The notes under the pieces: generated by a model
What the model saw: only the letters and a program-made list of their open reading frames with translations
Database searches by the model: none
What the model was told of the DNA's origin: nothing
Made by a program: the position numbers and the translations under genes
Assembly: GCF_007744515.1 (NCBI RefSeq)
Contig: NZ_CP036268.1
Location: forward strand, 1,250,529 to 1,314,528
Source: Stratiformator vulcanicus
GTDB lineage: Bacteria > Planctomycetota > Planctomycetia > Planctomycetales > Planctomycetaceae
Length of the DNA: 64,000 bases
Direction: 5' to 3'
Part shown: one piece after another, positions 63,575 through 64,000 of the stretch
Position numbering within the stretch: position 1 is the stretch's first letter
How the letters are laid out: the number at the start of each line of letters is the position of its first letter

Positions 63575-64000
63575 TCATTCTGCGGCTTCGCCGCTTCCGA
63601 GCGTGGCCTGCTTGCGACGTTTGCGGTGGCGGTGCATGCCTTTCATCAGACAGTCGATGGCGGCGGCGTATTCCGCAACGGCTTTTCGGGTGTCCCCCTT
63701 GGCCATCGCTTTTGAGGCCCGTTGATAGTGCCTTTCGTGCTCGCCGGAGGTCAGGGGCCAACTTTCCTCTTCGGCGGCCCTGTGCAGGTCGGACTCGATC
63801 TGGGCGAGGTGCCTCGCAAACGGGACGTCGATTTGAGCCGTCGCGGCGCGATAGGCCTTCCATGTGCGGGTCGCGCTGCTTCCTGTTTCATGCAGGGTCG
63901 TTTCTGAGGACGACCGGAACCACAGTTGCCACAGGCGAAAGCCGATCCCCGCCAAGGCCATGACGGAGAGCCCGACGATAATCGTTCCGGGGACATAACG
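63575..64000 (-). CDS. C-terminal part of a membrane-anchored protein, 5' end outside window
   Basis: The frame is open to the window end and the visible part begins RYVPGTIIVGLSVMALAGIG, i.e. a membrane span, so an ATG at 63961 inside the span is not the true start. After the span follow FRLWQLWFRSSS and a soluble helical domain of about 100 residues (FARHLAQIESDLHRAAEEES, KAMAKGDTRKAVAEYAAAID) with a basic patch (MHRHRKRRKQ). The helical pattern with AMAKGDTRKAVAEYAAAI is TPR-like. The N-terminal domain cannot be seen, so no function is proposed. Confidence 0.7.
   Translation of the reverse strand, partial: RYVPGTIIVGLSVMALAGIGFRLWQLWFRSSSETTLHETGSSATRTWKAYRAATAQIDVPFARHLAQIESDLHRAAEEESWPLTSGEHERHYQRASKAMAKGDTRKAVAEYAAAIDCLMKGMHRHRKRRKQATLGSGEAAE

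Overview
The window comes from the chromosome of a member of the Planctomycetota (order Planctomycetales or close). The evidence is the density of families largely restricted to or expanded in that phylum: three DUF1559 pseudopilin-like proteins, a PSD1-type DUF1549/DUF1553 cytochrome protein with a DUF1501 partner, a DUF1587/1592/1588 protein with a DUF1552 partner, two secreted Gfo/Idh/MocA proteins, two sulfatases, an ECF sigma factor paired with a Ser/Thr kinase, and low-complexity secreted proteins. Genes are moderately GC-rich, yet the tetranucleotide TTAA is strikingly frequent.

Layout. 1-1.65 kb: the 3' part of deoC, a tRNA-Leu(UAA), and a decayed integrase relic beside the tRNA. 1.65-6.3 kb: a signalling module with an ECF sigma factor divergent from a Ser/Thr kinase fused to a formylglycine-generating-enzyme-like domain, followed by a clostripain-like (caspase-fold) peptidase. 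6.3-8.3 kb: a DUF1559 protein and a secreted Cys-rich protein. 8.6-12.5 kb: a small unknown ORF, an N-sulfoglucosamine-sulfohydrolase-like sulfatase and a Gfo/Idh/MocA protein. 12.6-17 kb: a PSD1 plus DUF1501 operon. 17.5-20.3 kb: a NarL-type two-component pair. 20.6-23 kb: two tandem DUF1559 genes. 23.2-32.3 kb: a co-directional secreted or carbohydrate cluster (DUF1592-family lipoprotein, DUF1552, BNR-like propeller, GH9, Gfo/Idh/MocA).

32.5-46.1 kb: a His-rich protein, then DUF58, a transglutaminase-like membrane protein and a MoxR ATPase; a small membrane protein on the other strand; then a tightly overlapping operon of an ArsP_1/DUF318-like permease, three SPFH (HflK/HflC-like) membrane proteins and a P1B-type metal ATPase with an unusual CPG motif. 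The transglutaminase has a His-rich insert and lacks the catalytic Cys. 46.8-49.3 kb: a two-gene unit with a short unknown protein and a GNAT-TIR fusion, which looks like an accessory, defence-type module. 49.7-52.2 kb: lepA and a short secreted acidic-repeat protein, with terminators and REP-like hairpins. 52.5-57.2 kb: secreted proteins including a long Gly/Asn/Arg/Pro repeat protein translationally coupled to a SnoaL-like protein. 57.4-63.4 kb: an arylsulfatase and sugar porter pair, then a lipid-transport operon mlaE-mlaF-mlaD. The window ends in the C-terminal part of a membrane-anchored unknown protein.

The most promising undescribed systems are (1) the permease, triple SPFH and P-type ATPase operon, with the Cys-less His-rich transglutaminase nearby, (2) the GNAT-TIR two-gene unit, and (3) the sigma factor, kinase-FGE and caspase-like peptidase module. 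All assignments come from reading motifs by eye; no database search was run.
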